Source: Promicromonospora iranensis
GTDB taxonomy: Bacteria > Actinomycetota > Actinomycetes > Actinomycetales > Cellulomonadaceae
Length of the DNA stretch: 64,000 bases
Assembly: GCF_028994805.1 (NCBI RefSeq)
Contig: NZ_JAJQQP010000001.1
Span: 124,001-188,000, forward strand
Direction of reading: 5' to 3'
The position numbers were made by a program, and so were the translations under genes. This document shows positions 17,435-26,588 of the stretch, one piece after another. The notes under the pieces are model-generated. The model saw only the letters and a program-made list of their open reading frames with translations, ran no database searches and was not told the DNA's origin. Numbering within the stretch: position 1 is the stretch's first letter; each line of letters opens with the position of its first letter.

Positions 17435-20161
17435 GTGGTTCATGTCAGCCGTCGTACCGTCCTGACCTCCGCCCTCACCGCAGGAGCTGCCGCCCTCGTC
17501 CCCCGCGACGCGCACGCCGCCGTCCCGGCGGCCACCCCACCGCCGGTCCTGCGGTCCCACGACCCGGTCGAGCTGCGCTGGCTCGATCGCGACACCCCTG
17601 CCACCCTGGCAGGCGGCACCACCTGGGGTGTGCCGTGGCCGCGCGGGGCGTTCTCGCCCGACCAGCAGTTCTCCCTGAGCACCGCCGCCGGCGAGGCGGT
17701 GCCCGTGCAGACGTGGCCGACGGCCTGGTGGCCCGACGGCTCGGTCAAGTGGACCGCGCACGCCGTCAGCGAGGACGCACCGCGCGCCGAGACCTACCGG
17801 CTGGGTGCGGGCCGGCCGGCCACGGGCGCGCACGCGATAGCGGTCAGGGAGTCGGCGGCAGAGATCACCGTCGACACCGGCGTCGTCCGGGTCGCGTTCG
17901 CCCGGCACGGGAACCAGGTGGTCCGGTCGGTGCGGCGTGGGGGCGTGGTGCTCGCGCACTCCGGGCGCCTGGTGGTCTCCCGCCAGGACAAGCCCGACAC
18001 GGACGGCCCCCAGGCGATCCGCTTCGAGTCCTTCACGGGGTCCGTGAGCTCGGTGGTCGTCGAGCAGTCCGGGCCGGTCCGCGCGGTGGTCCGGGTGGAG
18101 GGCAAGCACCGCAAGGGATCCCGGGAATGGCTCCCCTTCGTGCTCCGCTTCTCGCTGTTCGCGGGCTCGGACGGGATCCGCGTCGTGCACACGTTCCTGT
18201 TCGACGGCGACGAGGAGCGCGACTTCATCAACGGCATCGGCGTGCGGTTCACCGTGCCGATGCGGGGCGAGCTGTACGACCGTCACGTGCGGTTCGCGGG
18301 GACGGACGGCGGCGTGCTGTCCGAGGCCGTCCGCGGCATCACCGGACTACGGCGCGACCCGGGTGCCGCCGTCCGGCGGGCGCAGGTCGCCGGCGAGGCG
18401 CTGCCCGACCCGGCCACCTGGGACCAGCGCGTCACGTCACGCCTGCACTGGATCCCCGCGTTCGGTGACTACAGCCTCAGCCAGCTCACGGCGCAGGGCT
18501 TCGAGATCCGCAAGCGCACCGGCAAGGGCCACTCGTGGCTCCGGGTCGACGACGGTGAGCGGGCCGCCGGGCTCGGCTACGTGGGGACGCCGTCGGGCGG
18601 GCTGGCCTTCGGGATGCGCAACTTCTGGCAGCTCCACCCCACCGAGCTGGAGATCACCGGGGCCGCCACCGAGGAGGCGGAGGCGACGGTGTGGCTGTGG
18701 TCACCGCGGGCGGGCGCGATGGACCTGCGGTTCTACCACGACGGCATGGGCCAGGACACCTACCCCGAGCAGCTCGACGCCCTCGAGATCACGTACGAGG
18801 ACTACGAGCCAGGGTTCGGCACCCCGTACGGCGTCGCCCGCACCAGCGAGCTGATGTTCTGGGCCCTCGGCGCCACGCCGACCGCGGAGCGGTTCACCGA
18901 GCTCGCCGCCGCGAACAGCGCACCGCCGCTGATCGTGAGCAGCCCGGAGCACAACCACGCGGCGGGCGTGTTCGGCTCGTGGTCCCCCGTCGACCGGTCG
19001 ACGCCGGCCCGCGCGACCATCGAGGACCGGCTCGACGCGATCCACAGCTACCACCAGGACCAGGTGGACCAGCGGTCCTGGTACGGGTTCTGGGACTACG
19101 GCGACGTGATGCACACCTACGACGTCGACCGGCACCAGTGGCGCTACGACGTCGGCGGCTACGCCTGGGACAACTCCGAGCTCTCCACCGACCTGTGGCT
19201 CTGGTACCACTACCTGCGCACCGGCGACGCCGCCGCGTTCCGGCTGGCCGAGGCGATGACCAGGCACACCGGCGAGGTGGACGTCTACCACCTCGGCGTG
19301 TGGAAGGGCCTCGGCACCCGGCACTCCGTCCTGCACTGGGGCGACAGCGCCAAGCAGGTCCGGATCAGCAACGCGAACTACCGCCGCTTCTACTACTTCC
19401 TCACCGGCGACGAGCGCACGGGCGACCTGCTGCACGAGCTCGTCGACTCCGACCGCACCTACCTGGTGCTCAACGCCACCCGCAAGATCGACGGGTCCAC
19501 CGGCCCCTACGACCCCGACCCGACCGCGCTGCCCTTCGGCACGACGACGGACTGGGGCGCCGTCGCCGGAGCGTGGCTCACCGAGTGGGAACGGAACGGC
19601 GACCCGGACGCGCGGAAGCGCCTGCTCGCGAGCGCCCGGTCGATCGCCGCCCTGCCCAACGGCTGGGTCCAGGGCGGCACCACCTACGACCTGACGACGG
19701 CGACGTTCAGCTCGGGCCCCGAGAGGACCGTGTCGATAGGCAGCCTGAGCTCGGTGTTCGGGCTGATCGAGGTGATGACCGAGCTGCTCGACCTGGTCGA
19801 CGAGCCGGAGGTCGAGGCCAGGTGGGTCGAGTTCTGCCGCCTGTACAACGGGACGGCGGCGGAGCAGCAGGCGGTCACCGGCGCGTCCTGGGGCAGCCTC
19901 AACCTGCGCCAGGCCTACTCGCGGGCCACGGCGTACGCCGCCGTCCGGCTGGACGACGACACGCTCGCCGACCGCGCCTGGCAGGAGCTGCGCACCGGGC
20001 ACGCCGGATACCCGGACGGGCACGACTGGGGGACGCGCCGCATCGAGCCGCCCCGGGTGCTGCACCCGGTCGACGAGGCCAGCTTCTCGACCAACGCCAG
20101 TGCCCAGTACGGGCTCGCGGCGATCCAGTGCCTGTCCCTGGTCGGAGACCGGCTCCGCTGA
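17435..20161 (+). CDS. Exported PcRGLX/YetA-type exo-rhamnogalacturonan lyase
   Basis: Large secreted enzyme of about 908 residues. The N-terminus has twin arginines before a hydrophobic stretch (SRRTVLTSALTAGAAALVP), suggesting Tat export. The mature part matches the RIFT-barrel plus alpha/alpha-barrel architecture of the Penicillium exo-rhamnogalacturonan lyase PcRGLX and Bacillus YetA (family PL26). Visible segments are LRWLDRDTPATLAGGTTWGV, WPDGSVKWTAHAV, WYGFWDYGDVMHTYD near 575 and SYHQDQVD. The GTG at 17435 was preferred because GGAG lies 9 bases upstream; the ATG at 17426 abuts that same site. It should release unsaturated disaccharides from chain ends. Divergent from PL11 and convergent with the DUF624 gene. 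Confidence 0.85.
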   Translation: MVHVSRRTVLTSALTAGAAALVPRDAHAAVPAATPPPVLRSHDPVELRWLDRDTPATLAGGTTWGVPWPRGAFSPDQQFSLSTAAGEAVPVQTWPTAWWPDGSVKWTAHAVSEDAPRAETYRLGAGRPATGAHAIAVRESAAEITVDTGVVRVAFARHGNQVVRSVRRGGVVLAHSGRLVVSRQDKPDTDGPQAIRFESFTGSVSSVVVEQSGPVRAVVRVEGKHRKGSREWLPFVLRFSLFAGSDGIRVVHTFLFDGDEERDFINGIGVRFTVPMRGELYDRHVRFAGTDGGVLSEAVRGITGLRRDPGAAVRRAQVAGEALPDPATWDQRVTSRLHWIPAFGDYSLSQLTAQGFEIRKRTGKGHSWLRVDDGERAAGLGYVGTPSGGLAFGMRNFWQLHPTELEITGAATEEAEATVWLWSPRAGAMDLRFYHDGMGQDTYPEQLDALEITYEDYEPGFGTPYGVARTSELMFWALGATPTAERFTELAAANSAPPLIVSSPEHNHAAGVFGSWSPVDRSTPARATIEDRLDAIHSYHQDQVDQRSWYGFWDYGDVMHTYDVDRHQWRYDVGGYAWDNSELSTDLWLWYHYLRTGDAAAFRLAEAMTRHTGEVDVYHLGVWKGLGTRHSVLHWGDSAKQVRISNANYRRFYYFLTGDERTGDLLHELVDSDRTYLVLNATRKIDGSTGPYDPDPTALPFGTTTDWGAVAGAWLTEWERNGDPDARKRLLASARSIAALPNGWVQGGTTYDLTTATFSSGPERTVSIGSLSSVFGLIEVMTELLDLVDEPEVEARWVEFCRLYNGTAAEQQAVTGASWGSLNLRQAYSRATAYAAVRLDDDTLADRAWQELRTGHAGYPDGHDWGTRRIEPPRVLHPVDEASFSTNASAQYGLAAIQCLSLVGDRLR

Positions 20162-20204
20162 CCCGCGCCAGTCGCCGCTCGCACGCCTGCGCGGCGGGCG
20201 GGGG

Positions 20205-20897
20205 TCAGAGACGGTCGAGCCGGCGGGTCTCGACCGCCACCGCCGCCAGGCTGAGCAGGCCGCCCGTCACCAGCACGAGCGGCGTGAGCATCCAGACCAG
20301 CACCACGCACATGGCCAGGGCGGCGACCAGCAGCGCGGACCCGGCCACGTCGTCGCGGGCCCGGGCGGCTCCGCGCGACAGCAGCTGCCGGACGCCACCC
20401 GTGCCCGGCGTGGCCGTCGAGCCCGGCGCCGTGTCGTCGTCGGACCATGCGGCCGCGGCGCGCACCAGCACCACCGCGGCGCACACGGCGACCACCCACG
20501 TCACCCAGCGGACGGCGGACGAGCCCGGGAGCGCGCCCGACGCCGTCAGCCCGGTGTTGACCACGACGACGACCACGGCGAGCACCACCAGCACGCCCAG
20601 CAGCCAGAGGCCGCGCACCGCCGCGACCCAGTCCCGTACGAAGGTGCGCACGGAGGTGTCATAGCCGCCGAGATGACGGCGCAGGTGCGCGACGCCGGCC
20701 GCGAGCGCCGCGGGCAGCGTCACCAGGGGCAGGCTCCCGACAAGAACGAGGAGCCCGGTCAGCAGCGTCTCGCCGAGGAGGGCGAACCGGCTCTCGCCCG
20801 CCACGCGGCGGCCACGCTCCGGCTGCTCCTCGGGCTCGTCGGCCTGCTCCTGAGAGTTCACGGGGACCCCGACTCCTCTGTCGGACGGCGGCGACAC
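20205..20897 (-). CDS. DUF624 (YesL-like) membrane protein
   Basis: Integral membrane protein of 230 residues with four to six hydrophobic segments, for example GETLLTGLLVLVGSLPLVTLPAA near 40-65 and the Val-rich GVLVVLAVVVVVVNTGL near 105. YesL-type DUF624 proteins recur in rhamnogalacturonan and oligosaccharide ABC-importer clusters of Gram-positives, but their role is unknown. The start is a GTG with GGAG 8 bases upstream. A LacI-type operator lies 25 bases before it (20922-20933), tying it to the rhamnose/rhamnogalacturonan set. The upstream lipoprotein gene is in the same orientation, 139 bases away. Confidence 0.75.
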   Translation of the reverse strand: MSPPSDRGVGVPVNSQEQADEPEEQPERGRRVAGESRFALLGETLLTGLLVLVGSLPLVTLPAALAAGVAHLRRHLGGYDTSVRTFVRDWVAAVRGLWLLGVLVVLAVVVVVVNTGLTASGALPGSSAVRWVTWVVAVCAAVVLVRAAAAWSDDDTAPGSTATPGTGGVRQLLSRGAARARDDVAGSALLVAALAMCVVLVWMLTPLVLVTGGLLSLAAVAVETRRLDRL

Positions 20898-20921
20898 CTG
20901 CGTCGCTCCGCCGTCGCGTCC

Positions 20922-20933
20922 TGAAACGATACA
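20922..20933. promoter_or_regulatory. LacI-type operator before the DUF624 gene
   Basis: TGAAACGATACA, one base from the rhaI site, is placed 25 bases upstream of the DUF624 start. Confidence 0.6.
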
Positions 20934-21036
20934 AAGGGACCTTAGCAGCCGGGCGCACGGGTCGAGCCTGCCGAGGAGTCCCGACAGGCTCGACCAGCGC
21001 CGGCTGGCTCGGCCAGCGGCGGCTCAGCGGGGCGGC

Positions 21037-22335
21037 TCAGCTCCCTGCGGCGAGTGCGGCCTCCGCTTCCGTGAAGAACTGGTCCACCGCCTCGTCCAGG
21101 CCGACCGCTCCGTGCGCCAGGTCGCCGTTGACCCGCGTGAACGCGGTCTCGACGGTGCCGAACCCGGCGACCGGCGGGGGCGCAGAACCAGTCAGATGCG
21201 GCTCGAGCGCGGCCTCGTACTCCACCACCTGCGCGTCCAGCCCTTCGGGCTCGAAGCCGTCCAGGGCGGTCGACGACGCCGGGACGCCGCGCGAGATGCC
21301 GAAGATCTCGCCGACCTCAGGGTCGTTGGTGATGAAGTCGATGAGGGCAGCCGCCTCTTCCGGGTGCTCCGACCCGGCAGCCATGGACAGCATCAGGGAC
21401 GGCTTGAGGAACAGGCCACGCTGCTCGGGGTCGTCCGCGGGCAGGGGCAGCATCTCGAGGTCGGCGCCGCCGGAGCCCTCGCTGAACCGCACCAGGAAGT
21501 TGTCCCAGCTGATGTCGGCCGCCGTCTCCTGGGCGCCGATGGCGTCGACACCCTCGAGCTGGTCCAGGCGCTCCGCCGGCAGGAAGGCGCCGTCCTCGTG
21601 CAGGGGCGCGGCCCGCCCCCACCACGCGGCCAGGTCGTCCTTCGTGAAGCCCAGCGCGCCGTCCTCGTCGAAGAGCGCCTTCCCCTGCTGCCCGAGCCAG
21701 ATCTGGAACAGCCAGAGGGCCTGCGTGTAGTCCACGGAGCCGTGCACCACCGGGTCCTGGTCCGCGCCCGCCTCGGCGACGTCCGCCAGGAACGCGTCGT
21801 ACTCGTCCCAGGTCAGGTCGCCCTCGGGCGGCTCGACGCCCAGCTCCCCGAGCAGGTCCGTGTTCACGATCGTCGCCAGCGTGTTGGTGCTGGTGGGGAT
21901 CGCGAAGGTCTGGCCGTCGAGCTGCGTGGCCTCGACCAGGCCCTCGGGCAGGGCCGAGGTGTCGATCTGCTCGCCGACGTGCTCGTCGAGCGGGGCGATG
22001 CGCCCGCTCTGCCCGTACTCGGCGAGGTAGGCGAGGTCCATCTGGATGACGTCGGGCAGGCTGCCGCTCGCCGCCTCGGTGTTCCGCGCGCTCCAGTAGT
22101 CGCCCCAGGCCGCGAAGTTCGTGCGTACCTCGACACCGGGGTGCTGCTCCTCGAAGAGTGTCACCGCTTCCTCGTACCGCTCGGCGCGCGTCGTGTCGCC
22201 CCACCAGGCGAAGTCGAGGACCACCGTCTCGTCCCCGCCGCCGGTGTCGCCAGCCGAACATCCCGTCACCACCAGCGGCAGCACAGCTGCCGCGGCGATC
22301 AGGGCCCGGGCGCTGCGTGCGTCCGTTCGTATCAT
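21037..22335 (-). CDS. Orphan ABC sugar-binding lipoprotein (SBP type 1)
   Basis: Extracellular solute-binding lipoprotein of 432 residues, with signal peptide and lipobox LVVTGCSAG. It belongs to the extracellular solute-binding family 1 (MalE-like). It is clearly paralogous to the lipoprotein at 27577-28911: both carry a WWGD, RYEEAVTLFEE, DLAYxxxY, IPTSTNTL-type series and WDEYDAxxxxVxEAGADxDP. No permease gene adjoins it, so it may feed the permeases encoded at 25701-27574. The ATG at 22335 has AAGGAGG upstream, and the 16 bases GAGCAAGGAGGCTCAC are identical to those before the paralogue. Confidence 0.85.
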   Translation of the reverse strand: MIRTDARSARALIAAAAVLPLVVTGCSAGDTGGGDETVVLDFAWWGDTTRAERYEEAVTLFEEQHPGVEVRTNFAAWGDYWSARNTEAASGSLPDVIQMDLAYLAEYGQSGRIAPLDEHVGEQIDTSALPEGLVEATQLDGQTFAIPTSTNTLATIVNTDLLGELGVEPPEGDLTWDEYDAFLADVAEAGADQDPVVHGSVDYTQALWLFQIWLGQQGKALFDEDGALGFTKDDLAAWWGRAAPLHEDGAFLPAERLDQLEGVDAIGAQETAADISWDNFLVRFSEGSGGADLEMLPLPADDPEQRGLFLKPSLMLSMAAGSEHPEEAAALIDFITNDPEVGEIFGISRGVPASSTALDGFEPEGLDAQVVEYEAALEPHLTGSAPPPVAGFGTVETAFTRVNGDLAHGAVGLDEAVDQFFTEAEAALAAGS

Positions 22336-22427
22336 CGTGAGCCTCCTTGCTCAGCCGTCTGCGCCTCCGCGCACGGCAGAATGCTGCCTGCCGCGCGCAA
22401 GGAACCGACGAAAACGGACAAGAACGG

Positions 22428-23501
22428 TCAGGCGCGGGGCGCGCCGCCACACGACTCCCGGACCGTGAGGCGCGGCAGCAGGTCGACGTGGCGTGGCGGG
22501 CGGCGGTCCTCCTCGCCCCGCTCGGCCATCCGGTCGACCAGCAGGCGGAGCGCCTCGCGCCCCAGCTCCCAGCGCGGCGGGGTGACGGCGGTGAGCGGAA
22601 CGGCCGCCAGCTCGGCGTTCTCGTCGTCGTACGCCACGATCGCGAGGTCCTCCGGTACCCGCAGGCCCCGGTCCAGGGCGGCCTCCACGAAGCGCGCCGC
22701 ATGGTGGTCCGTGTGCACGAGGACGGCGCGCACCCGGGCCCGTGCGCACTCGTCGAGCAGCCGGCCGACCGCGAGCTCCAGCTCGGCCGGGTCGTCCTCG
22801 CCCTTGGGCAGGGACGCCGACGGCGCAGCCCCCAGCCCGAGGCGCTCGGCCGCCTGCCGGTAGCCCTCGCGCACGTACGGCGCGGTAGGCGTCCGGTCGT
22901 ACACGGCGAGAGCGATGCGGTCGTGGCCGAGGGCGGCCAGGTGCTCGACGGCGACCACCGCGCCGTGCGTCAGGTCCGTCCGGGCCAGGTCCAGCTCGCT
23001 GAGCCGGGTCATCCCGTCGATACGGCGCTCCACGAGGACGACGGGCACCGGGATGGCGGAGGCCCACGCGGCAAGCTCCGCGGGCTCCCGGCCGCGGGTG
23101 GTCGGGGCGATGGCGATGCCCGCGGCGCCCAGGGCGATCATGCGCGCGACCTGGGCCTCCTCCACCTCCGGCCGGTAGTGCGACACCCCGAGCACCAGCC
23201 GGGCCCGGACCGCGGGGGCCAGCGACTCCATGCCGCGCACGAACTGGGGAAAGTGTGTGGCCGTGCTGGGCACCACCACGCCGACCAGGACCCGTGCGGC
23301 CTCGGGCCCCCGGGACGAGCGGAGCGCTATCGCCCCGCCGTGCACCCGCGCCAGCTTGCCGGCCCGGTCGAGCGCCATGATGTCGCGGCGGATGGTGACC
23401 TCGGAGACGCCGAGCCGCTCCGCGGCCTCCGCCGAGCGGAGGCTCCCCCGCAGCTCGACCTCACGCAGCAGGTACTCGTGACGCGCCGTCGGCAGCTTCA
23501 T
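22428..23501 (-). CDS. Hybrid regulator: DeoR-type DNA-binding domain with LacI-type sugar-sensing domain
   Basis: Transcription factor of 357 residues. The N-terminal 55 residues are a DeoR helix-turn-helix (RHEYLLREVELRGSLRSAEA, then LGVSEVTIRRDIMALDRAGKL and RVHGGAI). The rest, from about 70 on, is a LacI/GalR-like periplasmic-binding fold (VGVVVPSTATHFPQFVRGME, AIVAYDDENAELAAVPLTAVTPPRWELG). The start has a very strong GGGGGAGG site. Divergent from the DUF2264 gene and upstream of the orphan lipoprotein, so it probably controls these two. The palindrome GTCCGATCGGAC at 23618 is a candidate binding site. Confidence 0.85.
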   Translation of the reverse strand: MKLPTARHEYLLREVELRGSLRSAEAAERLGVSEVTIRRDIMALDRAGKLARVHGGAIALRSSRGPEAARVLVGVVVPSTATHFPQFVRGMESLAPAVRARLVLGVSHYRPEVEEAQVARMIALGAAGIAIAPTTRGREPAELAAWASAIPVPVVLVERRIDGMTRLSELDLARTDLTHGAVVAVEHLAALGHDRIALAVYDRTPTAPYVREGYRQAAERLGLGAAPSASLPKGEDDPAELELAVGRLLDECARARVRAVLVHTDHHAARFVEAALDRGLRVPEDLAIVAYDDENAELAAVPLTAVTPPRWELGREALRLLVDRMAERGEEDRRPPRHVDLLPRLTVRESCGGAPRA

Positions 23502-23528
23502 GCTCCCCCTCCCCCCGTCCCCCACCGT

Positions 23529-23589
23529 GTTGTGGGCGTGATCGTTGCGCCTGCAAGGGGCGGGAGATCGCACCGATCGCGCTCACAAC
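23529..23589. repeat. Imperfect inverted repeat, family C, in a divergent promoter gap
   Basis: The arms 23529-23549 and 23569-23589 pair over 21 bases with three mismatches (left arm GTTGTGGGCGTGATCGTTGC). A closely related repeat occurs at 33645-33705. It lies upstream of both flanking genes, so it is not in a terminator position. Confidence 0.5.
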
Positions 23590-23617
23590 CCAAGGTGGTT
23601 GGTGCTTGAGCGGAAAT

Positions 23618-23629
23618 GTCCGATCGGAC
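23618..23629. promoter_or_regulatory. Palindrome, candidate DeoR/LacI-hybrid operator
   Basis: GTCCGATCGGAC is a perfect 12-base palindrome 34 bases before the DUF2264 start. The assignment to the adjacent regulator is by position only. Confidence 0.35.
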
Positions 23630-23662
23630 GCACCGCTCACCCGGGTCGATGAGACTCCCGCA

Positions 23663-25690
23663 GTGACGAGTCCTGACACCGCCCACCACACCGCCCTCCG
23701 GCCTGCTCAGCGCTGGACGCGCGACCGCTGGCTGACCACTGCCGACCAGCTGCTCGACGCGACGGCCGCGCACGCCTCCCCCGGCCGCTCGCTCATCCGG
23801 CTGCCCGGGCCCGTCAGCGCCTCGGGCGGATGGAGCGACGGGCTCGAGGGCTACGCCCGCACGTTCCTGCTCGCCGCGTTCCGTCTGCGGGGTGAGGACG
23901 GCGACGACCCGCACAGGCTCCTGGAGCGCTACGCCGACGGTCTGCGGCACGGCACCGACCCCGCTCACCCCGAGCGCTGGCCCCGGATCGACGAGCGGCG
24001 GCAGGCGGTCGTCGAGGCAGCCTCCGTCGCGGTGGCGCTGTCCGAGACCCGGGAGTGGCTCTGGGACCGGCTCGACCCGGCCGCGCAGGAGCGCACGGTC
24101 GACTGGCTGGCCGGGATCGTCGGCACCCGCGGGTACCGCAACAACTGGATCTGGTTCCAGAACATCATCGAGGAGTTCCTCGTGTCGGTCGGCGGACCGT
24201 GGGACCAGGCCGACCTCGACCGCAACGAGGAGCTCCAGGAGCGCCTGTACGTGGGCGACGGCTGGTACTCCGACGGGCACGGCCGGGACGGGCGGCGGCA
24301 GTCCTTCGACTGGTACGCCGGCTGGGCCTGGCACTTCTACCCCGTGCTGCACGCCCGCATCCAGGACCGTCCGCTGGCGCGACGGCACGCCGACCGGCTG
24401 CACGCCTACCTCGGCCAGGCCCGGCACCTGGTGGGCTCGACCGGCGCGCCCCTCCTGCAGGGCCGGTCGGCCACCTACCGGCTGGGCATGCTCGCCCCGT
24501 TCTGGGCGGGCGCCCTGGCGGACGCGACGCCGCTCGCACCGGGCGAGACCCGCGCACTGACGGGCGCCGTCGCCGAGCACTTCCTGGCCGCCGGGTCGGT
24601 CGACGAGCACGGCCTCCTGCCGATCGGCTGGCACCACCGCTACGACCGGGTCCGGCAGCTGTACACCGGGGCGGCGTCGCCGTACTGGGCGAGCAAGGGA
24701 TTCCTCGGCCTGCTGCTCCCGCCGGACCACGCCGTCTGGACGGCGGAGCCCGAGACGCCCGAAGCCTGGCACGACGGCGCGGTGGTGCCGCTGCGCGCAC
24801 CGGGCTGGCTCGTCTCCAGCACGCCGGAGGACGGCCTCGTCCGCATCGTCAACCACGGTTCGGACCGCCTCCTGGAGCACGCGGCGGAGCCCCGCGCCGA
24901 CGACCCGTTCTACCGCCGGACCGCCTACGCCAACCTGGTCTCGCCCCAGCTCTCGCAGGACGCGATCGCCGCTCCCGTCGAGTCGCACGTCGCGCTGCTC
25001 GACGCCGACGGCACCCCGTCCCACCGCGACGGCGTCGACCGGCTGGCGCTCGGCGATCACGTGGCCACCTCGTGGTCGCGGGTGCACTGGCTGGACCTTC
25101 CCGGTGCGGCGTCGGACGGCGGTGCCGCCACCTGGGTGGCGATGCGCCGTGGGCCACGCCTGGTCACCGCGTCGGTGGTGCGCGGCCGGTTCGAGGTCCG
25201 CATCGGCTGGTACCTCCAGGACGTGCCGGACGGCGTGCCCGGGAACGGTACGGACGTCGACGGCGCGGCGTGGCCACGCGAGGTCGGCCCGTGGAGCCTG
25301 CAGGTGGGTGGCTGGGCACTGGCCGCGCCGGACGCGGCCCGGCTGACCGTCGAGACGGGTGCGGACTGGGTGCGCGTCGCGCGACCCGACGGGCTGTCCT
25401 CGCTCGTCAAGGCGCTGACCGGGCTCGGTGTGCCCGGGACCAGGCGACGGCTGGGGGCCGACCCGCTGGGAGCGGCGTCGGCGACCCCGTGGCTGCGCAG
25501 CAGCCGGCCCGTGGCTCCCGGGGAGGTGGGCGCGGCGCTCGTCGTGCTGACCGGGGCCTCGTCGCCGCTCGACCTGCACGCCGTCGAGTCGGTGACGCGG
25601 CTGCCCGACGCCGACCGCACCCGGGTCGCCGTCCGCTGGCGGGGCGGGCTGGTGGACGTCGTCGACGGACCCACCAGCCCTGCCCCGTGA
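23663..25690 (+). CDS. DUF2264-domain protein, probable intracellular polysaccharide-processing enzyme
   Basis: About 675 residues, no signal peptide. The N-terminal two thirds are a DUF2264 domain (RWTRDRWLTTADQLLDATAA, WSDGLEGYARTFLLAAFR, RNNWIWFQNIIEEFLVSVGG, WYSDGHGRDGRRQSFDWYAGWAWHF). The pattern is a helical (alpha/alpha)-toroid as in heparinase and alginate-lyase relatives, followed by a beta-sandwich-like C-terminal part. Conserved His, Tyr, Asp and Trp residues suggest an enzyme acting on oligosaccharides, but no activity can be assigned. The GTG at 23663 is chosen; a TTG at 23606 with AAGGTGG upstream is possible. Flanked by a hybrid regulator and a sugar ABC importer. Confidence 0.78.
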   Translation: MTSPDTAHHTALRPAQRWTRDRWLTTADQLLDATAAHASPGRSLIRLPGPVSASGGWSDGLEGYARTFLLAAFRLRGEDGDDPHRLLERYADGLRHGTDPAHPERWPRIDERRQAVVEAASVAVALSETREWLWDRLDPAAQERTVDWLAGIVGTRGYRNNWIWFQNIIEEFLVSVGGPWDQADLDRNEELQERLYVGDGWYSDGHGRDGRRQSFDWYAGWAWHFYPVLHARIQDRPLARRHADRLHAYLGQARHLVGSTGAPLLQGRSATYRLGMLAPFWAGALADATPLAPGETRALTGAVAEHFLAAGSVDEHGLLPIGWHHRYDRVRQLYTGAASPYWASKGFLGLLLPPDHAVWTAEPETPEAWHDGAVVPLRAPGWLVSSTPEDGLVRIVNHGSDRLLEHAAEPRADDPFYRRTAYANLVSPQLSQDAIAAPVESHVALLDADGTPSHRDGVDRLALGDHVATSWSRVHWLDLPGAASDGGAATWVAMRRGPRLVTASVVRGRFEVRIGWYLQDVPDGVPGNGTDVDGAAWPREVGPWSLQVGGWALAAPDAARLTVETGADWVRVARPDGLSSLVKALTGLGVPGTRRRLGADPLGAASATPWLRSSRPVAPGEVGAALVVLTGASSPLDLHAVESVTRLPDADRTRVAVRWRGGLVDVVDGPTSPAP

Positions 25691-25700
25691 CCCAGGCGGG

Positions 25701-26588
25701 TCAGCCCTTGAGGCCCTGCGTGGCGACACCGTCGACGAGATACCGCTGGAACAGCACGAAGAACAGCAGCACCGGCACGAGCGCGAGCACGGCCATGGCC
25801 ATCTGCGCGCCGTAGTCGGACACCGAGGTCTGGTCCACGTAGATCCGGAGCGCGATCGGCAGCGGGTACGTGTCGGGCTGCTTGAGGTAGAGCAGCGGCC
25901 CGAGGAAGTCGTTCCACGACCAGATGAAGGCGAAGATCGAGCTGGTGATCACGGCCGGCCGCATCAGCGGGAGCAGCACCAGCCGGAAGATCCCCCAGTG
26001 GCCGCACCCGTCGATCCGCGCGGCCTCGTCGAGCTCGCGGGGCAGCCCACGCAGGAACTGCACCATGAGGAACACGAAGAACGCCTCGGTGGCCAGGAAC
26101 TTCGGGGCCAGCAGCGGCAGGAACGTGTTCACCATGCCCATCGAGTTGAACAGGATGTACTGCGGGATGATCACCACGTGGAACGGCAGCAGCATCGTGC
26201 CGATCATGATGGCGAAGTACACCCCGCGGCCGGGGAAGTTGATGCGCGCGAACGCGTAGGCCGACACGGTGGCCGACAGCACGATGCCGACCACCGAACC
26301 GACAGCAAGGATCAGCGAGTTGAGGACGAAGGACCAGAACGGGACCCCGCCGATCCCGCCGAGCGCCGACGCGTAGTTGTCCAGCGTCCACGTCTCGGGC
26401 CACAGGTTCACGTTGCCGACGATGTCGCCGTTCGGCTTGAACGAGCTCATCACCATCCACAGGCCCGGATACAGGATCACGACCGCGATCGCGAGCACGA
26501 GCACGTGGAAGACCACCGAGCTGGTGCGCTTCTTTCGCTTCGCGACCGCGCTCGCGGCAGCACTCGCCGTTGTCATCGCAGTTGTCAT
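25701..26588 (-). CDS. ABC sugar importer permease, MalG type
   Basis: Membrane permease of 295 residues with six hydrophobic segments. It shows the cytoplasmic EAA loop (LPRELDEAARIDGCGHWGIFRLVLLPL, near 190-215) that docks to the ATPase. It ends FQRYLVDGVATQGLKG, the usual CUT1-family C-terminus. The ATG at 26588 overlaps the stop of the partner permease by 4 bases (ATGA) and has GGGAG upstream. No ATPase gene is in this operon, as is usual for actinobacterial CUT1 systems that share an MsiK-type ATPase. It ends 10 bases from the convergent DUF2264 gene. Confidence 0.9.
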   Translation of the reverse strand: MTTAMTTASAAASAVAKRKKRTSSVVFHVLVLAIAVVILYPGLWMVMSSFKPNGDIVGNVNLWPETWTLDNYASALGGIGGVPFWSFVLNSLILAVGSVVGIVLSATVSAYAFARINFPGRGVYFAIMIGTMLLPFHVVIIPQYILFNSMGMVNTFLPLLAPKFLATEAFFVFLMVQFLRGLPRELDEAARIDGCGHWGIFRLVLLPLMRPAVITSSIFAFIWSWNDFLGPLLYLKQPDTYPLPIALRIYVDQTSVSDYGAQMAMAVLALVPVLLFFVLFQRYLVDGVATQGLKG

